Below are positions 17,058 through 24,206 of a DNA stretch of 41,837 bases, in pieces. Numbering within the stretch: the stretch's first letter is position 1; each line of letters starts with the position of its first letter. Origin of the DNA: a virus; the IMG/VR virus record IMGVR_UViG_3300023104_000002, positions 1 to 41,837 of that record; one strand, given 5' to 3'. The notes below the pieces were generated by a model. It made no database searches. It was given only the letters and a program-made list of their open reading frames with translations, and was not told where the DNA came from. The translations under genes and the position numbers were made by a program.

Positions 17058-19026
17058 TTTCGTCCGCGACGATTACGGGCGCCCGATCCCCGGCGCGACG
17101 GCAAAGCTGTACGCGATCAACGGGTCGACACTGATCGATACGGACGTAACGGGCATTGACGGCCAGTTCACGCTTACCGGTCCGGACGCCAAGTGCGTGC
17201 TTCAGGTGTCGTTTGGCGGTGTCTCCGAGCGGTCCACGGTACTTGTCGGCAACCCGCCGGAATATGTCGGCCCCCCCGGGTCGTCGGACAACACATATAC
17301 CACGCTCGCTGCGCTGCTGGCATCCGACCCAGCGCGCAGGGTGGCCCGTCTGGCCCCGTTGGCGGGTGACGCCACGCCTCCAGGTAACTTCACCCACAAT
17401 GGTACTGCATGGGTCCGTCAGGGCGCTGATGGAGTCGCCAGTCGCCCGGTCGCGACCGGGGCAGTGGTGGAGATGGTGCAGGATACCCTAAACCGCACCG
17501 TGCTCACCCCTGAGCTATTCGGCGCAACCGGCTACCCAACCTCCGACGAGGCAAAAGCAGGCGCGGACAGCACGGTCGCGATCCAGAAAATGGCGGATGC
17601 TGGTGCGACGTTGCGGCTTCCGGTTACCGGCAACGGGCGCTGGTACAAGGTGGGGACGGTGTCCTGGCCTTCGCATACGCGGTGCGGCCCGATCCGGTTT
17701 TTCACCCGAGACAGCAACCGCGACGTGCAACCTGTTCTGATCGACGGACGCTCGACGCCCAAATCGGATTACGTCTTCACCGATCTGGAGATCCACGGCA
17801 ACCGCTTGGGCCAGACTGAACTCGGTTACAACGCGGCGGGTGTGCCTGGCTCGGTGTCTGGCACTGACAGCCAGCGTAGCGGTGTTTGCATCCAGGGACG
17901 TGTCTCCGACGTGACCCTGACCCGGCCCAAGATCTGGTACTGTGCGGTTGACGGTATATGGATCTATCATGACGGTTTGGACAATGATCCAGCAGCGGTA
18001 CGCCCCGCCGATGTGAACGACCTATTCTTCCGCAACATCACGATCACGGAACCCGACCTTCGCTGGAACGGGCGGCATGGCGGCTCATCGGAATCGCTCG
18101 ATGGCCTCACCATTCGCGGCGGTATCAGCACCCTCAACGGGTACGACATGCCGGGCTATCCGAAGATGCCGTACAGTGATGGCGGGAACGGGCGGACGAC
18201 CAACTTCTATGGCGGGCCGAAGTATGGCCGCGCATGGGACTGCGAAAGCTACCTGATCGGCACCCGGTACAAGAACCACGTCATCGACGGGCTCGACGGA
18301 CGCGGCAACTGGGGCGGCTCGGTGCTGTTCTACCACCGCCGCCATCCGGCTACCGCTGGCGATTACTGCGAGAACCTGATCGTCCGCAACACCAAGGCGG
18401 ACGACAATCATGGCGCATCCGGTGACGGATCGATCACGGTGTTCGCGCTGAACGACGTGACCGAGACGGCATACACAGGCACCGACGCGTTCAAGACGAT
18501 CCGGCTGCTCGATAACCGCTGCGAGGACAACTACCTCAACATCAACTGCGCGAACGACATCGAAATCCGCGGAGGATGGGTTAACGTCACGACCGCCGTT
18601 GGCTACTCGGTGGTGTTTGGTGCCTGCGTCGACGTTCGGTACTGCGACATCGCAAGCAACAAGCCGGTTCTAGGGCGCCCGAATACAATCGCTCGGACTG
18701 GCACGGCGACCACCTCGGGTTGGACGGTCGCGACGGAAACGCTTGCCTTGCGCCATGATCTCCCCAGCGGCGCGGCGCGGTATCGTTACACGGCATCGAT
18801 CACGCCATCGGCGACGGGACAGGCCAAGTTCACGGCTACGTTTACGCCGGGTTGGAAGCTTACCCCGGCTAAGCCGAGTTCGATCAACAACTCGACGGGC
18901 AACCTGGTCGTGTCAGATGCCTTCCCATCGGGAGACGGCCAGAACGCTATCGACTTCTACATGATCGCGAACGGGCTCAACCCGACCGCCTTCGTGCTCG
19001 AATTCGACGCCGAGCGGATCAGCTAG
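17041..19026 (+). CDS. Tailspike, right-handed beta-helix
   Basis: 661 aa; overlaps the previous gene by 17 bases. Residues 1-75 form a small beta domain (GRPIPGATAKLYAINGS, then GIDGQFTLTG, like carboxypeptidase regulatory domains) that may bind the linker protein. From about residue 160 (LTPELFGATGYP, a common spike hinge motif) to 540 the sequence has the irregular Asn/Gly/Asp-rich coils of a beta-helix (LEIHGNRLG, LFFRNITITEPD, LIVRNTKADDNHG, NCANDIEIRGG). The last 120 residues are a separate beta sandwich. It probably binds and may cut surface polysaccharide; catalytic residues cannot be placed from sequence alone. Confidence 0.85.
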   Translation: MAQYSDFVRDDYGRPIPGATAKLYAINGSTLIDTDVTGIDGQFTLTGPDAKCVLQVSFGGVSERSTVLVGNPPEYVGPPGSSDNTYTTLAALLASDPARRVARLAPLAGDATPPGNFTHNGTAWVRQGADGVASRPVATGAVVEMVQDTLNRTVLTPELFGATGYPTSDEAKAGADSTVAIQKMADAGATLRLPVTGNGRWYKVGTVSWPSHTRCGPIRFFTRDSNRDVQPVLIDGRSTPKSDYVFTDLEIHGNRLGQTELGYNAAGVPGSVSGTDSQRSGVCIQGRVSDVTLTRPKIWYCAVDGIWIYHDGLDNDPAAVRPADVNDLFFRNITITEPDLRWNGRHGGSSESLDGLTIRGGISTLNGYDMPGYPKMPYSDGGNGRTTNFYGGPKYGRAWDCESYLIGTRYKNHVIDGLDGRGNWGGSVLFYHRRHPATAGDYCENLIVRNTKADDNHGASGDGSITVFALNDVTETAYTGTDAFKTIRLLDNRCEDNYLNINCANDIEIRGGWVNVTTAVGYSVVFGACVDVRYCDIASNKPVLGRPNTIARTGTATTSGWTVATETLALRHDLPSGAARYRYTASITPSATGQAKFTATFTPGWKLTPAKPSSINNSTGNLVVSDAFPSGDGQNAIDFYMIANGLNPTAFVLEFDAERIS

Positions 19027-19615
19027 CCATGGCGAGGTATTCACCCCGCGCCGCATCTTCCAACGTCGCCACCTTGCGCGATCGCTCCAGCAGCTTTCGC
19101 GCGGGGTTGCCAGCGTGAATATGCCAAGCCTTGAGCGGGCGGATAGCCATCGACAGCGCGCCCAGAACAGCGCCTTCGCGAAGATGTGCTCCGGGCAGCA
19201 CGACGCTGTTCGCACCGATCGAGCAGAACTTGCCGATCACGACCGGGGAGATGCGCGCGTTGATCAGTTCGGACGGGACGTTGCAACTCAGCATACTGTT
19301 GCCGCTGAAGTCGTCGCTGGCGGTGAAGACTTTCACGCCGTGCGACATGCCCCCGAAGCCGTGAATTTCCATGCCGCCACGGCACCCGAGCAAGCAGGAC
19401 GATCCGATATGGATGTAGTCGCCCATCACCAGCGAGCCGCCATTTGCGATGATCGTCGTGAACCCGTCTACCCGCACGTTGCTGCCGATGCGGATGTTCT
19501 CGACGCCAACGACAACGCAGTTTCTGGCGATCAGCACGTTCTCGCCAACCTCCGCAAAGCCGAAGCTGCGAAGTTCGTCGGAGCCGTAATAGCCCGGATT
19601 AAGCGGGTTGTGCAT
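19019..19615 (-). CDS. Hexapeptide-repeat O-acetyltransferase (surface polysaccharide modification)
   Basis: 198 aa, left-handed beta-helix (LpxA/WbbJ type). Hexapeptide turns run through VGENVLIARNCVVVGVENIRIGSN and PVVIGKFCSIGANSVVLPGAHLREGAVLGA. The loop SHGVKVFTASDDF holds the His usually catalytic in sugar O-acetyltransferases, and GNPARKL is the usual end motif. It runs against the late operon and overlaps the tailspike stop by 8 bases, so it is likely transcribed from its own promoter in the lysogen. By analogy with phage O-antigen modifying genes, it may alter the receptor bound by the spike. Substrate unknown. Confidence 0.88.
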   Translation of the reverse strand: MHNPLNPGYYGSDELRSFGFAEVGENVLIARNCVVVGVENIRIGSNVRVDGFTTIIANGGSLVMGDYIHIGSSCLLGCRGGMEIHGFGGMSHGVKVFTASDDFSGNSMLSCNVPSELINARISPVVIGKFCSIGANSVVLPGAHLREGAVLGALSMAIRPLKAWHIHAGNPARKLLERSRKVATLEDAARGEYLAMAS

Positions 19616-19690
19616 CCCCGGAATCTGGGCCGGTCTTTCGCACTTGTCCAGAGGGTAGCGTGATGACCTCGAACGACGGGCGGGAGCCTC

Positions 19691-20008
19691 ATGCGCGTGG
19701 ATGATCAGAGCTATATCCTGCGGTACGGGTATGTCGCGCTGGCGGCGCTGTCGGGAGCGTTCACCGCGCTCGGCTTCGTTAAGTGGCAGCAGCTATCCCG
19801 AGCCGAACTCCTGATGACGCTGGTGGGCGGGTTCTCGTTCGCCATCTTCGTCACGCCTTGGGTCGCGCACGAATGGCTTGGCGTCGCGGAGACGAACACG
19901 CGGGCCATCGCAGCGCTCACCTACGTCTTCGGCTCCGGTAGCAACATCCTCCTGCCAACGATCATCCGGTCCGTGAAGCGCTTGCTCGGCACGGGAGACG
20001 CGGCATGA
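19691..20008 (+). CDS. Putative holin (three membrane segments)
   Basis: 105 aa with hydrophobic helices at about 12-30, 38-58 and 68-90 and a basic C-terminus (KRLLGTGDAA). SD GGGAG lies 5 bases before the ATG. It overlaps the next membrane-protein gene by 4 bases and precedes the lysin, the usual lysis cassette order. Called holin from topology and context only. Confidence 0.65.
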   Translation: MRVDDQSYILRYGYVALAALSGAFTALGFVKWQQLSRAELLMTLVGGFSFAIFVTPWVAHEWLGVAETNTRAIAALTYVFGSGSNILLPTIIRSVKRLLGTGDAA

Positions 20009-20325
20009 CGTTCGACATCATCAACTCGCTGGCCCGCGCGATCGTGACGTTCGTGTGCGTCTACAAGCTATACCGCTTCCACGACATGATGATCCCCGCC
20101 GAACGGATGGGACTCGGGTTCATGGCGTCGGGGTCGCTGATGACGGTCCCGATCATCTGGCAGGGGCACCACAGCCCGTTCGATGGTTGGGCGGTATCGG
20201 TAATGACGATTGGCCTGGCGGTGTTCCTAGCCGGCCGCACGTGGCGGGATCGACGCCACCAGCGCGCGAACGACCGACAGGTTCAATACTGGCAGGCTCA
20301 CAAGGCCGGGAAGAGGGGGATATGA
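20005..20325 (+). CDS. Membrane protein of lysis cassette (holin or antiholin)
   Basis: 106 aa, ATGA overlap with the previous gene. Three hydrophobic stretches (about 6-22, 37-52, 63-80) followed by a strongly basic tail (RTWRDRRHQRANDRQ). Similar proteins occur next to lysins in sphingomonad phages. It may be the holin, with its neighbour as partner; the sequence does not tell which. Confidence 0.65.
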   Translation: MTFDIINSLARAIVTFVCVYKLYRFHDMMIPAERMGLGFMASGSLMTVPIIWQGHHSPFDGWAVSVMTIGLAVFLAGRTWRDRRHQRANDRQVQYWQAHKAGKRGI

Positions 20326-20924
20326 CAGACCCACGCGCACCGTTGTTCGACGCGGTAAAACCACACCTCCCCAAGGGCTACGACCCAGCCATCATCGCGG
20401 CACTGCATGCGTTTGCGGACGTCGCCGGGATCGCCAAAGAGGCTGCGGCGCCCACTGCGTCCGGCGTATCGCTGCCAGACGACTACTGGCCGCTGCTCGC
20501 CAAGATCGAAAGCGCTGGCCGTCCGTACGTGAAGGCATCCACCTCGAGCGGATCGGGCCTGTATCAGTTCCTGAAAGCAACGTGGATCGGCGAGGGCGGC
20601 AAGTGGGGCGGCGACGCATCGCAGGCGTTCGGCGGGCTCAAGCCATCGACCGACGAGCAGACCGCGCGCGCCAAGACGTTCACCGCCAAGAACGCGGTGA
20701 TCCTGCTGCGGGCCGGCATCCCCGTGAACAAGGCATCGCTCTATGCAGCGCACTTCTTCGGCGCTGGCATGGCTGCGAAGGTGATCGGGGCAGACACCAA
20801 GGCGCGCGCGGATCTGATTGCTGGCGAGGCTGCGACTAAGGCCAACGAGTCGATCCTACGCGGCAAGACGGTCGGCGAGTTCCTGACCTGGCTGAACAAG
20901 AAGACGGGAGATTGGGCGCGATGA
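20322..20924 (+). CDS. Endolysin, lytic transglycosylase-like
   Basis: 200 aa. Start set at ATG 20322 (ATGA with the previous stop). LLAKIESAG at 58-66 places a catalytic Glu (E63), followed by SGSGLYQFLKATW (76-88), the Ser/Gly-Leu-Tyr-Gln-Phe motif of goose-lysozyme-like and SLT-type enzymes. No signal peptide, so it needs a holin. It would cut glycan strands of peptidoglycan at the end of infection. Lies between membrane proteins. Confidence 0.88.
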   Translation: MTDPRAPLFDAVKPHLPKGYDPAIIAALHAFADVAGIAKEAAAPTASGVSLPDDYWPLLAKIESAGRPYVKASTSSGSGLYQFLKATWIGEGGKWGGDASQAFGGLKPSTDEQTARAKTFTAKNAVILLRAGIPVNKASLYAAHFFGAGMAAKVIGADTKARADLIAGEAATKANESILRGKTVGEFLTWLNKKTGDWAR

Positions 20925-21124
20925 CCGACCGAGAGAACCTAATCGCCTTCCTCGCGATCATCGTCGCGCTGGTCGTGCTGTCGGGGCTGGGGGCTTTCAC
21001 CGGCAAACCTGCCGACCTCGCAATCATGACCGGCCTGATCGGCGTGCTGGGCACCTTCCGCCCGAAGAACCCTGTCGGTGCGAATGTAGAGAAGGCCGAA
21101 ACAGTCAACCAAAGTGGAGCATGA
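20921..21124 (+). CDS. Small membrane protein after endolysin
   Basis: 67 aa. ATG at 20921 overlaps the endolysin stop (ATGA). One long hydrophobic helix (LIAFLAIIVALVVLSGLGAF) and a weaker second one (LAIMTGLIGVLGTF). Could be a pinholin-like or spanin-like partner; no lipobox is visible. Assigned to the lysis cassette by position. Confidence 0.65.
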   Translation: MTDRENLIAFLAIIVALVVLSGLGAFTGKPADLAIMTGLIGVLGTFRPKNPVGANVEKAETVNQSGA

Positions 21125-21360
21125 ACATGGATAACCAGCACAAGAAGATCACCGGCTATCGCGATCTGTCGCAGGCCGAAATCGACCTTATGAACGAGGT
21201 GAAGGCGCACGAAGCCAAATGGAACGGCTTGGTCGATCGCCTCAAAGCAATGGGCTCGTCGGTCGATCAGCGCAACGTCGCAATCGCTGCGACTGAGGGT
21301 GAGAACGCGTACATGCGCGCCGTCCGTGCCATCGCCCAGCCCGAGAGGAAAGTCGCATGA
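21121..21360 (+). CDS. acb2: Acb2-like anti-CBASS cyclic-nucleotide sponge
   Basis: 79 aa. The N-terminal pattern NQHKKITGYRDLSQAEIDLM, then NEVKAHEAKWNGLVDRL, and the C-terminal VDQRNVAIAATE, then YMRAVRAIAQPE, match the two-helix Acb2 (Acb2/Tad1-like hairpin) family as I know it. Family members form hexamers that bind cyclic di- and trinucleotides and so block CBASS (and in some cases Thoeris) signalling. It is coupled (ATGA) to the lysis cassette, where homologues are often found, so expression would be late. Recognition is by motif; no structure or search was used. Confidence 0.8.
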   Translation: MNMDNQHKKITGYRDLSQAEIDLMNEVKAHEAKWNGLVDRLKAMGSSVDQRNVAIAATEGENAYMRAVRAIAQPERKVA

Positions 21361-21536
21361 AGATCCCCGGCCTAGGCAAGATCGCCACGTTCGCGCTGAA
21401 ACGCATCGTCCTGCCCGCAATCGGAAAGGCTATCGCGACCCCAGGCAACCCGCTGGACCGGCGCAAGGCAACCGACCTGCTGACCGATGCTATCGAGGCT
21501 GAGGCTATGCGGCAGGCGGGGAAGTGGGGCGCCTAA
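21357..21536 (+). CDS. 59-aa hypothetical protein, last gene of late operon
   Basis: ATG at 21357 overlaps the acb2 stop (ATGA). The product has an amphipathic N-terminal helix (IPGLGKIATFALKRIVLPAIGKAI) and a charged C-terminal helix. Similar small proteins close lysis cassettes in related phages. Function unknown; it might bind membranes. Its stop overlaps the stop of the opposing DnaA-domain gene by 4 bases. Confidence 0.65.
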   Translation: MKIPGLGKIATFALKRIVLPAIGKAIATPGNPLDRRKATDLLTDAIEAEAMRQAGKWGA

Positions 21537-21763
21537 CCCTTCCGCAACGCATGCATCACAGTCGTATGATGCCGCCCGACAGCCTGACCGATTGCGTACA
21601 TGCTGAACCCGTCGTCGTATAACCGCCGCCAGACCTGACAGCGGGCGCGTACGAAGGAAACGGTGCGCGCGGTGCCCATCACGTCGTCAGGGTGGAGATC
21701 GTTGGCTGCTGCGGCTTCTGCTGCGTATTGGGCGACTCGGGAGGCTGACGGACTGCGCGACAT
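21533..21763 (-). CDS. Stand-alone DnaA domain IV-like DNA-binding protein
   Basis: 76 aa. The C-terminal GRHHTTVMHALRKG is the DnaA signature (consensus GRDHTTVxHAxxK) and the part before it (RARCQVWRRLYDDGFSMYAIGQAVG) is the helix-turn-helix of domain IV. There is no AAA+ domain, so it cannot act as an initiator alone. It could bind DnaA boxes in the host or phage and compete with or recruit DnaA. Last gene of the second leftward unit. ATG has only a weak SD; an in-frame TAG lies 36 bases upstream. Confidence 0.85.
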   Translation of the reverse strand: MSRSPSASRVAQYAAEAAAANDLHPDDVMGTARTVSFVRARCQVWRRLYDDGFSMYAIGQAVGRHHTTVMHALRKG

Positions 21764-22070
21764 GCCTGCCTGATAGAACAGGACGGGAACGGATTGCTAG
21801 CCCCGCATCGTCACCCATCGCGCTTCGATTGCAACCCGATTCGCGCGGTGGTAGTGTACGGGTGCTGCCGGTGTAGGGGTGAAATCCGTGGAGATCGCGC
21901 AGCACGTAGTTGGGTATGGCATGGTGCTGGTCGGGGAGTTCCTAGGTCCCGAGGCCGAATGCGGATCGATACCGCGCCCGACTCTAGTTTCAGGTCCCCG
22001 CTCTGCCATCGCGGCATCGGGCTAGGGTCGGCGGGGTTGGTGTTCGTAGAGCGCCGCCTCGCTGGCTACT
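21764..22070. other. 307-bp stretch with no confident gene
   Basis: Minus-strand frames of 68-70 codons exist (21797-22009 and 21811-22017) but lack SD sites and family features, and their protein composition is poor. A tRNA-like string (ATGGCAGAGCGG, then CGGTATCGATCC) was checked and has no anticodon stem. It may be a decayed gene or the spaced 5' leader of the DnaA-domain gene. Confidence 0.5.
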
Positions 22071-22241
22071 TCAGTTGTGGATCATCACGCGCCGATAATC
22101 GACTGCGTTGCATCGGCTGCAAACCCGGCGCTGACCAACCGCGCATTCGCCCGCGCTACCCGTGACGTTTCGAGGCTCTTCATACGCCGACCAGCGATGC
22201 GACCAAGGCCAGCACGTTACCCGCTCTTCAAGCAATCCCAT
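22071..22241 (-). CDS. Small Cys-containing phage protein
   Basis: 56 aa, ATG at 22241 with AGGAG 6 bases upstream; a TTG 51 bases further up is less likely. VTCWPWSHRW followed by a CSRC pair near residue 42 suggests a small zinc-binding or disulfide fold. Proteins of this kind are frequent in phage accessory operons; function unknown. Confidence 0.6.
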   Translation of the reverse strand: MGLLEERVTCWPWSHRWSAYEEPRNVTGSAGECAVGQRRVCSRCNAVDYRRVMIHN

Positions 22242-22276
22242 CGTCGGCTCCTGCTGGTGGGGGTGGGGTGCGTCAG

Positions 22277-22426
22277 TCACGTCGCCGGCCAAAACACAGA
22301 GTTGTCGGCGTGGTCTCGCTCACCCGGCATGCGGCAGTGAATGCAGCGTACATCGGTGCGGTACTCATTGTTTCCCATGCTCTCGACGTCCTCCCATTCG
22401 TGGACGCATTCGGCTTCCTCACTCAT
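22277..22426 (-). CDS. 49-aa protein with CxxC and HEWE motifs
   Basis: ATG at 22426 overlaps the stop of the gene before it (ATGA). CVHEWEDVE at 7-15 and CIHC at 28-31 give two Cys/His sites, as in small phage zinc-ribbon proteins. No known function. Confidence 0.65.
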   Translation of the reverse strand: MSEEAECVHEWEDVESMGNNEYRTDVRCIHCRMPGERDHADNSVFWPAT

Positions 22427-22704
22427 ACCACAGTTCCTTCATCCTGGCGGGCGTTCGAGGCGGGGTGGAGCTGGTGGCGGTCCAGCCAGTCGACATGCGT
22501 TCGGAGGTCGGCGGAAGTTTGCGGGTCGCGTCCAGCGAGCGTGCGATAGCCAGTGACGCCGCCATACAGGAAGCTGAGGTTGGTCGTTTTGCGTTCGTCG
22601 GCGCGCTTCGGCCAAATCATCCACTGCCATTCGAACCATTCACGATCCTTGGCAGTGCCAGCGAGGTAATGATAACGCCCCTCGATCTGGTTCTGGTCGC
22701 TCAT
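22423..22704 (-). CDS. Hypothetical protein, Trp-rich
   Basis: 93 aa with ATG at 22704, coupled (ATGA) to the upstream gene. Residues 20-35 hold five Trp (REWFEWQWMIWPKRA). Unknown family, no membrane segment. Member of the leftward accessory run. Confidence 0.65.
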   Translation of the reverse strand: MSDQNQIEGRYHYLAGTAKDREWFEWQWMIWPKRADERKTTNLSFLYGGVTGYRTLAGRDPQTSADLRTHVDWLDRHQLHPASNARQDEGTVV

Positions 22705-23168
22705 ACCCCCACCCCGCCAAGCTGGTCGGTCTCGGAGGTGGGGGTGGCTCGGGTGTCCCAAAGCGCGCACGCTGTTTTGTAGTCCGCTGAGTACGCACCG
22801 GAGGCACCACAGCAACACTCGGCACGGTATCGCCGCCCACCAGTCGGGGATTTCGTCTGCTGCACGTTGATCGCGCTTTCCTGCACCGCGTTCATGTCAT
22901 CATCGGCACGTCCGCAGAAAGGGCATGGCTTGAGCTTGCCGTTCCGCGCATCGGGCGTTGTCTCGGTCGCCGGTCGGTAGGCGACAATATCGCGAGCAGG
23001 CTGATGGTCGGAAGTGATATGCAGCCAGTTCAGATAGTCGACCGGACCGACGCACAGCTTACCATCGCGAAACAGGACGGCACCTTGTTCGCCGCGCATC
23101 ACGTCATCAGGCGCGCTATCCCCGCCCGCCCAAACCTTCATGCCAGCGGGGATCGTGATGACGCTCAT
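22701..23168 (-). CDS. Lar-like zinc-ribbon protein with extra N-terminal domain
   Basis: 155 aa. The C-terminal half has KPCPFCG (80-86) and CCCGASG followed by TACALWDTRA, the two Cys pairs and Trp of the Lar (restriction alleviation) family. The N-terminal 70 residues form a separate small domain ending in DIVAYRPA, common in phage proteins. Lar of Rac prophage alters EcoKI restriction/modification; whether this protein does so is unknown because the name covers many phage zinc ribbons. Confidence 0.75.
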   Translation of the reverse strand: MSVITIPAGMKVWAGGDSAPDDVMRGEQGAVLFRDGKLCVGPVDYLNWLHITSDHQPARDIVAYRPATETTPDARNGKLKPCPFCGRADDDMNAVQESAINVQQTKSPTGGRRYRAECCCGASGAYSADYKTACALWDTRATPTSETDQLGGVGV

Positions 23169-23204
23169 GCTGCTTGCTCCAATTGGGTGAGGGGGGAGGG
23201 GGCT

Positions 23205-23387
23205 TCAGAGGGTGATGATGACGCCATAGCCGCGCTCCTTCATTGCCGAGGGCGCGGCCATGACACCGCGCACGCCACCGTCGTAATCACCATCATGGGG
23301 ATCCTGATCGTGCGCGCACACAGCGACCGTGGCAGTCGGGGGCATCTTGCGCAGTTCTGCGATCAGCTTGCGAACAGTCATGCTCAT
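23205..23387 (-). CDS. Small phage protein (TVRKLIAELRKMPP type)
   Basis: 60 aa, start coupled (ATGA) to the gene upstream. MTVRKLIAELRKMPPTATVAV followed by an acidic Gly-rich loop is a pattern common in phage operons. It probably folds as a small alpha-beta unit. Function unknown. Confidence 0.7.
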   Translation of the reverse strand: MSMTVRKLIAELRKMPPTATVAVCAHDQDPHDGDYDGGVRGVMAAPSAMKERGYGVIITL

Positions 23388-24013
23388 GCTGCGATCCTTT
23401 CTGGCCTAGCAGTCCGCGCGATTGACAGGAGCAGATCGCGAAACGGCAGAGGCGTGGCGTTGCGGATGATCGTCTTGTTCTTGCCGCCCACCATCGCGAC
23501 CACACCGATGCGCCTGGCCTTCTCGTATCCGTACCGCTCGATCATCCATTCGGGGATGCGCTGCTCACCGCGGGTCCAGTCGAGTTCCGGCAGGTCGACG
23601 CCATGCGCGTAGAGCCAAGTCGGCTTCCGGCTTTCGTGACCGTAGTGACCTTGCTCGACGTAGCAGGTGTATCCGCCCTGGAAGTCGGCAGCGATCCAGC
23701 CACCACCCCGAGCCGGCGCATTGAGATTGAACGCAGCCCATGCCTTGCTGTCAGCGGGATGCTCCAGGACACCGCCCCACTTGCGGACAGACGCCAGGGC
23801 TGCTGCAAAACAGCCTTCGTCGGCACCGAGCTGGTACTGGTGCGGCTTGCGCGTGCTGCCATGCCAGAAGCGTCCCCAACGCTGGCAGGGCGGGTGGGCA
23901 ACGACCGGATGCGGGCCGGCGTACTGCCGAGCGTCCCGCGCGATGTCCCAGGGGTCGACACCGGCCTGGTCGAAGTAGCATCCGTCCGTTTCGACGTAGA
24001 GGGCGGCGATCAC
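23384..24013 (-). CDS. Phage protein with methyltransferase-like PPC motif
   Basis: 209 aa. VVAHPPCQRWGR (37-48) resembles motif IV (PPC) of cytosine-5 DNA methyltransferases, and GGVLEHPADSKAW and HGHESRKPTWLY-type segments are shared by a widespread phage family often placed near them. No SAM-binding F-x-G-x-G motif is visible, so a standard methyltransferase is doubtful; base modification or antirestriction remains possible. It is the first gene after attP on this strand. Confidence 0.7.
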   Translation of the reverse strand: MIAALYVETDGCYFDQAGVDPWDIARDARQYAGPHPVVAHPPCQRWGRFWHGSTRKPHQYQLGADEGCFAAALASVRKWGGVLEHPADSKAWAAFNLNAPARGGGWIAADFQGGYTCYVEQGHYGHESRKPTWLYAHGVDLPELDWTRGEQRIPEWMIERYGYEKARRIGVVAMVGGKNKTIIRNATPLPFRDLLLSIARTARPERIAA

Positions 24014-24127
24014 GACGCCGCCCGATTCGCGAGCGCCGAAACCCCTGTACGGTGATTGTACGCGCGTTCCGGTTTTGTGCGCGTAAATCGCTGCATCAAA
24101 GTGCGAGCATGGCGGGAGGCTGGTGGT

Positions 24128-24144
24128 GAAAACCCTAGGTTTTC
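24128..24144. terminator. Hairpin abutting the tRNA 3' end
   Basis: GAAAACC-CTA-GGTTTTC, a perfect 7-bp stem with a 3-base loop, touching the CCA end of the tRNA fragment at 24145. In the leftward direction it ends in TTTTC and could be a bidirectional terminator for int, or the terminator the integrated tRNA gene would use. Confidence 0.5.
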
Positions 24145-24194
24145 TGGTGCACCCGACTGGATTCGAACCAGTGGCCTCTGCCTTCGGAGGGCAG
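24145..24194 (-). other. attP core: 3' half of a tRNA-Arg(CCG) gene
   Basis: On the minus strand this is an anticodon arm (24178-24194; loop CTCCGAA, anticodon CCG at 24185-24187), a T arm with a perfect 5-bp stem and TTCGAAT loop (24156-24172), the 3' acceptor strand CGGGTGC, the discriminator A and CCA (24145-24148). No D arm or 5' acceptor strand precedes it, so it is not a whole tRNA. It lies 12 bases from the end of int. This is the usual attP design: integration restores the host tRNA's 3' end. The exact limits of identity with the host need attB. Confidence 0.9.
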
Positions 24195-24206
24195 CTTTCA
24201 ACATAG

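Noticed and set aside
21937-22025. tRNA-like string on the minus strand (ATGGCAGAGCGG, later CGGTATCGATCC).
   Set aside because: No 5-bp anticodon stem with a 7-base loop can be formed, the T-loop lacks TTCGA, and the acceptor pairing needs a bulge.
24010-24204. A 64-codon minus-strand frame over the attP site.
   Set aside because: It translates the tRNA fragment (typical false product) and has no SD.
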